A model generated the notes under the pieces. That model saw only the letters and a program-made list of their open reading frames with translations. It did not search any database and was not told where the DNA came from. DNA of 64,000 nt, taken from Blastomussa wellsi (Eukaryota > Cnidaria > Anthozoa > Scleractinia > Plerogyridae). The position numbers and the translations under genes are program-made. The stretch is from contig OX393573.1 of assembly GCA_947652115.1 (NCBI GenBank), forward strand, positions 9,725,480 through 9,789,479, written 5' to 3'. Positions 58,701 through 64,000 of this stretch are shown piece after piece. Numbering within the stretch: the first letter of the stretch is position 1; every line of letters starts with the position of its first letter.

Positions 58701-61121
58701 CCACAACAGTGGTAAAAGGTTTGGTCCTCTCTCGAGGGCATTGTTGAGAGAAAGGCCACCTTCAGACTTAGCTGAGGCATCATGTACAATGCGCAGTTTA
58801 GTTGTCTCCCGATCAAGCTTAACAACTCCTCGATGTGGAAGATATGACTGGGGAACGCAGTCATTTGGCAATGGCTCGATATGTCCCTCTTTAAGGAGAG
58901 TTTTTAACTGATTGTCATACGCTGTGTACTCTTCAGGTGTCATCTTTTTAACCATGCGACGAAGCCTTGTTTCACAAAGGGCCTCGTTAAGTGCTAAATT
59001 CTTTCGAGCTTGAGGTTTCCAAGGCCACGACACAACATACTTTCCAGATTTGTCGCGTTGAACAGCATTCTTCACTTCCAGCTCCAGGTCTGGTTCCAAC
59101 ACCTCCTCTTTCACAACACCAAGGTGGTCCAAAGTCCAGAAGTTCTGCAATTGTTCATGAACAGTGGCTCTAAATACATGGGCATTGGCTCTCGCTACCA
59201 CACCTGCAGCTTGAGGGGATCCGCTGCCACCATGAAGAATCCACCCGAAGATTGTCGGCGTTCCCTTGAGACCATTTCTCAATTTCCACGTCATTCCTGT
59301 AACAATGGTATCATAGCAATCTTCTCCAAACACAATACCAATATCATCTGCACCAGGACCACCGAGATCAGCAAGGATTGGACAACCACCAACAACCTCT
59401 TGAAGGGCTTGATAACACTCGGGCTCCACCCTCTCGAAGACACCAGACAACTCATCCATAACAACAGCTTGAAAGGTGAAGGTACTCGCAATGTTCTCTC
59501 CTCTCGCAGTCACCTCAACAACATCAAACTCACCTTCCAACACATCCCCAAGCGTCTCAATCCACAAATGACGTTTTCCAACAACTCTCTTCGGCACACT
59601 TGCAGCCAACTGAGATGACATCATCGTAAAGGTTGCCCCAGTATCACACAGAGCTCTTACAACCACATTCCCAATAACAACACACACAGTTCTCATCATA
59701 ACTCCTGTTGTTTTAAAATCAGCATTCCTTGCAGATGACATCATCGCCTCTTGTGGAGGTCGGGACAATGGTAGCACTTGACTCTGGGTACCGGTCGAGG
59801 GTACGTAGGGAGGGGTAGCTGGATTCCAACTAGGGTAACTTGGTGTGTTGCTTGGAGGGGTCACTGTTGGCTGTCTCTGGGCGTCTTGAACCTTTACTCC
59901 ACCAGTCTTACACAGCTGTGGGATGTGTGATCCACGTCCACACGGGCAAGGTTTTCGAAACCTGCAGGCACTCATTCGATGGCCACTTCTAGCACAACGG
60001 AAACAGGCTCTCACTTCTCTCAGCTTTTTGAATCGGTCCTCTACTGACATAGGTACGGTACACTGTTTAGGGGTGTGTGGACCCTTGCAGAAGGTACAAG
60101 TTACAGGTTTAGCCATTAAACCAGAAGCAGTTGGTAAGACAGGTTTTTCTTTTTCCACAGAGGGGTGATGTTTGAAAGACAGCTCTTTCTCCACAGATGG
60201 GTCTGCACTCTCTCGAATGTCCAATTCACGTTCCAGAAACTTTAACATTTTTGAGAATCCTACCTCTTCCTTAGCTAAACCAGCTTTTTCTCGGGCCCAC
60301 TCCAATCTCCAATCTCTGGGGAGTTTCGATTCGATCAACGGCATCAAAAGAGCTCCATATTGTTCTGTTGTCACTCCTTGAACTTCAAGTGCTCTCACAG
60401 TTGCACAAAGTTCATCCACTGCATCCCTCATGGCCTTGTTTGACTGATCAAGTGATTTCATGTCTGCCAGCTTGGACATAAGTCGGTTTGTTTGTACTTC
60501 ATCTTTGCCATAACAAGATTTCAGGCGTTCCACAGCAACTTCATAGTTGGCCTCTTCAGTCTTAATGTTTGCAACATATCCAGCTGCTTCATCAGTCAGC
60601 AGGGACTTCAAGTACACAAACTTCTGGACAGCAGGTATTTCAGGGTTGTCATGTATGGATACCCTGAAAATGTCCCAGAATTCTGGCCAATCTAACACCT
60701 CGCCCGAGAATTTTCTGAGGTCAGTTTTCGGTAATTTCATCTTAGGCGTACATGAAGTAGGTTTTGGCTCTGGCATAATGGGCTCGAACTTTTCAGGCTT
60801 TTCACTTGTATTTTGTTTTTGTTTTTCTTTTAACCACAACTTTAAAACATGAATGCGATCTGTTACCATGTCGAACCAAGGTCCTTGAGCGTCAACTTCT
60901 TCCCGTACATCAGAGTCATCGCTCAAGAGTTTTTCGATTTCCATCTGAAGATCCTCTGCTTTGTGCAGTCTCGTAGTTATCGACTCGAGTTTTTCCTCCA
61001 CTCTGGTGACATCCGGCGAGTCGGACTCAATGATCTTCCTAACAGCATCCAAATCTCTGGTCATCCAACCTCTCAATCCACTGCGAGCTCTTTTCAGCTG
61101 GTCGATTTGTTTCGGCTTCAT
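55794..61121 (-). pseudogene. BEL/Pao gag-pol, one in-frame stop and a changed integrase residue
   Basis: The frame opens at 61121 and runs 1390 codons to a TGA at 56949-56951. The same frame then continues without further stops to 55794. Order of domains: DUF1759-type Gag (FSGEVLDWPEFWDIF, from about residue 137), CCHC-like knuckles (CFRCARSGHRMSAC), a protease with CDTGAT (Asp493), and a reverse transcriptase with GDLEKAF (Asp823) and YMDD (897-900). Then follow RNase H (FTDASSRAYAAAAY), an H2C2 integrase lead, the integrase core (SDHGSNF and GPWWAGAWERLVG) and a DUF5641-like tail. The stop falls in the integrase zinc region. The first integrase Asp expected in the GxD-x-x-GP motif reads Asn (56799-56801). 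The copy is therefore probably unable to integrate by itself. Confidence 0.88.
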
Positions 61122-61200
61122 TTTGATTCAACGATGGCGTCAAATGGCAACGATTCAACAACACTCTAGGCGAACGGTAAAGTCACGTCGCGGGTCACCA

Positions 61201-61507
61201 TGTTTGATCTCCGGTTTCAACATATAATACACACCGTTTCCTTCCGTTGTCTCACGTTTATTTCGCCCGATCTAAAACGTTTCCAGCACGAAACAAGCAC
61301 AACTTTGGCGGCTACTACAAACTCTAGCTCACATGAAAACACTCTCGTCCTACGAGCACATGCTAGATTCCCTCTCACTAGAGGGGGGGTACAACAATTC
61401 AAGACAATGTCAAAGTCACTTCCGGTCTCCTACCGAGACACCGGTTTCCGGTTTGCTACTTGAGACTAATAACAAAACGATTAAACTAAAATGTTCAGCT
61501 TTCAACA
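61201..61507 (-). repeat. 5' LTR of the BEL/Pao element
   Basis: 307 bp, TG...CA ends on the minus strand, followed on that strand by the primer-binding site at 61200-61182. Confidence 0.92.
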
Positions 61508-62471
61508 GCCGTGTTTCTATGCTACATTTTGTCAAAACCGAACTCCATTTTCTACCATTCAAGAAGAGGAGGTTACTTCATAATTAATATTCATAGTATA
61601 TTTTGCCGTACACAGGCGGCCTTAAGACTTACTACAAACGTACAGGAAGTTCGCTGAGTTTCTCTTCCGAAATTAGCTAACTGTCTGTCGAAATAAATGC
61701 TGTTAGAATCAAACAAATGAGTATAAATTCGTTAAATGCGAATGTCTGTAGACGGAAAATGTGTCTTGAAGTGCTTTTCATTCAGATAACGAAGCTTGAA
61801 AAATGTCGACACAAACGGCAATCGATTTTCATTTCCAAGTATTTCCATGGATAAGACTTATTTTTTTCCAGTTTTTATAATCTGTTTTGGTGCTACATTT
61901 GTGCTTTTTAATTCTTCTTTCTTTATTGATGAAGTTTTGGCGAGTATGGTTCATTGTAGTAAAATCATTCTTAGCAGTATAAAATGCATACTGTGAAAAC
62001 AAAGTGATTTTCGCTGCTTGGCTCAACTGCATGCTATGATGAAAATATATAAATTCCATTTTTAGAGATTTAAAACACATTCAAATATTTAACCTTCCCA
62101 TTGACATAGAGATTTTACTTTTAATTATTGTTGAATTTGGTTGTAATATTGGTATTTACATTTAAAATGTCAGGAGTGTTAGTGTTACAAAACAAAAATT
62201 GAAGCCCCATGCTTAATGGATGCCTGGTAGCCCGAGGCACCTGCTGTAAGTTAAGAGATTGGGTAACTAAAGTTTAGTTCAGGTTGCCTTTATGGTCACC
62301 TAAACATGGAGTTGTTATGAAGGTAACGGTCTTGATTGAACTGTATTGATGTATCATCACTATTGTTAGTATTTAGATAGCAATGCATCAATTGAAAGTT
62401 CAATTATTATTAAATTCAACTATTGATAATAGCAAGGGATAAATAATTAAATGTAAATGTCACAGCTCTGT
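61508..62471. other. ADH5 intron 4 continuation, no exon seen
   Basis: AT-rich sequence with no match to the next expected ADH5 segment (the IDPLAPLDKVCLLGCG region of the family), so that exon must lie beyond position 64000. Confidence 0.55.
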
Positions 62472-62955
62472 ACAAGTTAGTGTATGCTTTAAACTCCCAA
62501 ACAATCACACTTAAGGTCATTCCCCTGAAATAGAACTGACAATAGATTTTCGTTCGAACTTTGTCCATTTGTTGTTGATCGTAAGGGAATTTAAATTTTG
62601 TAATGAAAAAGAGGGGTTCCCATATTCGTTTAGGAGCAGGAGCACCTTGAAAATACCCCATAATTCGTTAACCCTTTAAGCCCCAAGGGGTCTCCCTTTG
62701 ACGAGTAAAATCGTCTGGTGTTAGACAAGTTAGTGTATGGTTTAAACTCCCAAACAATCACACTTAAGGTCATTCCCCTGAAATAGAACTGACAATAGAT
62801 TTTCGTTCAAACTTTGTCCATTTGTTGTTCATTGTAAGGGAATTTAAATTTTGTAATGAAAAAGAGGGGTTCCCATATTCGTTTAAAAGCAGGAGCACCT
62901 TGAAAATACCCCATAATTCGTTAACCCTTTAAGCCCCAAGGGGTCTCCCTTTGAT

Positions 62956-62977
<22 letters not shown>
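62472..62977 (+). repeat. 253-bp tandem duplication
   Basis: The block starting ACAAGTTAGTGTATG at 62472 is repeated from 62725 with a few substitutions. Each copy contains the start of a TTAACCCTTTAAGCCCC palindromic element, which is cut short in the first copy by the junction. Confidence 0.85.
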
Positions 62978-62997
<20 letters not shown>

Positions 62998-63064
62998 CAC
63001 TCTTGGGGAGTAAAGGGTTAAGGGAGATAGTGTTTTAACCCTTTAAGCCCCAAGGGGTCTCCCT

Positions 63065-63111
<47 letters not shown>

Positions 63112-63135
63112 CACTCTTGGGGAGTAAAGGGTTAA
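62921..63135. repeat. Two complete 101-bp palindromic MITEs (TTAACCCTTTAAGCCCCAAG ends)
   Basis: Copies at 62921-63021 and 63035-63135 both run from TTAACCCTTTAAGCCCCAAG to CTTGGGGAGTAAAGGGTTAA and are almost identical. A truncated copy is at 62668-62724. Confidence 0.8.
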
Positions 63136-63649
63136 AATATCAGCTTCAGAAATGTTTTCATTTGACTAGCTCATGCCACATCTTATGGGAGAAGAAAAAA
63201 ATAGGGTGAAAGCAAAACAAGGGAAAAACTGTAGATATACTGTATCGCCTTCAAGGAACAATTTAATATATGTTTCATTATGAAAGCACGCATTTCCAGT
63301 CTACCTTGATTCCACTTGTTACTAGTATGCAGTGATCTCGAGGCCACAATATCTGTTCAGTAAGTTCATGTTTCCGTCGATTATTTATTTTTCTGCAATG
63401 GGAATTTGTTTATATTCCTGTTATAGGAATAAAGTGATTGCTAGTCTCAGAAAAAGGGTAAAAAAATATAGGTCACCATACTCGTTTACGAGAAAACGAC
63501 GATTTATCTCCTTCCCAAGCAAAACCATAAATAAAACGCCGCAGTTTTCGTTAGGTGCGCGTGCTGATGACGCAATAAATCGTGCGCAGTAAGGATACAC
63601 AATGCAATACAGGGGAATGACCTTAATAAACAGACATTATGGCATAACG

Positions 63650-63935
63650 GGTGGGTGGCGCAGTGGCCCAATGGTTAGTGCGCTGGACTCCGGATCGGAC
63701 GTTCCGGGTTCAAGCCTCTAGCCAGGGCACTGTGTTGTGTTCTTGGGTAAGACACTTTACTCTAAATGGGACTATGAGCTGACTTCTGGTCAGCATCGTG
63801 CTAGAGTGTAGACAGTTATGACTTCTCAAGCCCTATTTACTGTATATCCTGGCACTATGACTCAACTAAACTCTGCCAGCGTGTGCTGGATGGGCCAAGA
63901 GGAGGCATATAAGAACATAAAATAGTGCCACTAAA
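63650..63935 (+). mobile_element. tRNA-headed SINE
   Basis: The head has box A (TGGCCCAATGG) and box B (GGTTCAAGCCT). The body starts GGGCACTGTGTTGTGTTCTT, then GGGTAAGACACTTTACTCT, followed by CTGCCAGCGTGTGCTGG and GGGCCAAGAGGAGG. It shares its 5' half with the SINE at 5284-5530 but has a different 3' half. Confidence 0.75.
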
Positions 63936-64000
63936 ATTGATTAGCAAAAATGAAGCTTGTGGAAGTCACTACAAGACTTGACCTAAAGTGTAATGAAACA

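Larger units (their letters stand above)
55451..61507 (-). mobile_element. BEL/Pao LTR retrotransposon in ADH5 intron 4
   Basis: Two 307-bp LTRs (61201-61507 as 5', 55451-55757 as 3') begin TGTTGAAAGC and end GATCAAACA on the minus strand. They differ at two bases, both explicable as CpG decay. Flanks ACCGT and GCCGT are a likely 5-bp duplication with one change. A primer-binding site TGGTGACCCGCGACGTGAC directly follows the 5' LTR. One long frame spans the interior, interrupted once. Confidence 0.9.

Noticed and set aside
61508..64000. ADH5 exon 5
   Set aside because: I searched for the coding sequence following ADISVAK (the IDPLAPLDK region) and found nothing; it must lie outside the window.

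Overview
The window is nuclear DNA from an animal, most likely an anthozoan cnidarian and probably a stony coral. Genes are split by GT-AG introns, the proteins are metazoan (CHRAC1, Gemin7, peflin, class III alcohol dehydrogenase), the DNA is AT-rich, and there are many short palindromic MITEs, tRNA-headed SINEs, and Penelope-like, copia and BEL/Pao elements. The species call is inference. There is one 200-base assembly gap (40235-40434).

Layout. 1-8 kb: a Penelope-like relic, an unrecognised acidic/basic ORF (minus, 1230-2231) and an intronless coiled-coil gene (plus, 7311-8063). 10.3-15.9 kb: a head-to-head pair, CHRAC1 (minus, four exons, histone-fold subunit of chromatin remodelers) and GEMIN7 (plus, SMN complex), with 197 bp between start codons. 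17.6-19.9 kb: a TA-flanked MITE, a palindromic MITE, a tRNA-headed SINE and a 211-bp inverted repeat carrying hammerhead-like cores. 20.6-29.4 kb: a large coiled-coil gene of about 2065 residues with two N-terminal SxIP motifs. 31.3-54.7 kb: a second head-to-head pair, peflin (minus, four exons) and ADH5 (plus, exons 1-4 in the window, remainder beyond the right edge), with 184 bp between start codons.

Mobile DNA fills the introns. Peflin intron 3 holds a complete Ty1/copia element (33246-37889) with near-identical LTRs, a 5-bp target duplication and an intact 1403-codon gag-pol, inserted into a decayed GIY-YIG/Penelope-like relic. ADH5 intron 1 holds a hAT-like MITE and a tRNA-Thr-like repeat split by another MITE. 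ADH5 intron 3 holds a 3.4-kb element with short terminal inverted repeats and long AAATAG-rich flanks around a promoter-like core. ADH5 intron 4 holds a BEL/Pao element (55451-61507) with two visible defects. The right end has a tandem duplication around 101-bp palindromic MITEs, and a SINE.

The cellular genes are housekeeping functions (chromatin remodeling, snRNP assembly, calcium-dependent ER export, formaldehyde/S-nitrosoglutathione metabolism) and do not form one pathway. Exon structures were worked out by hand from splice-site dinucleotides, phase continuity and family similarity. Each multi-exon model keeps its reading frame across every junction.
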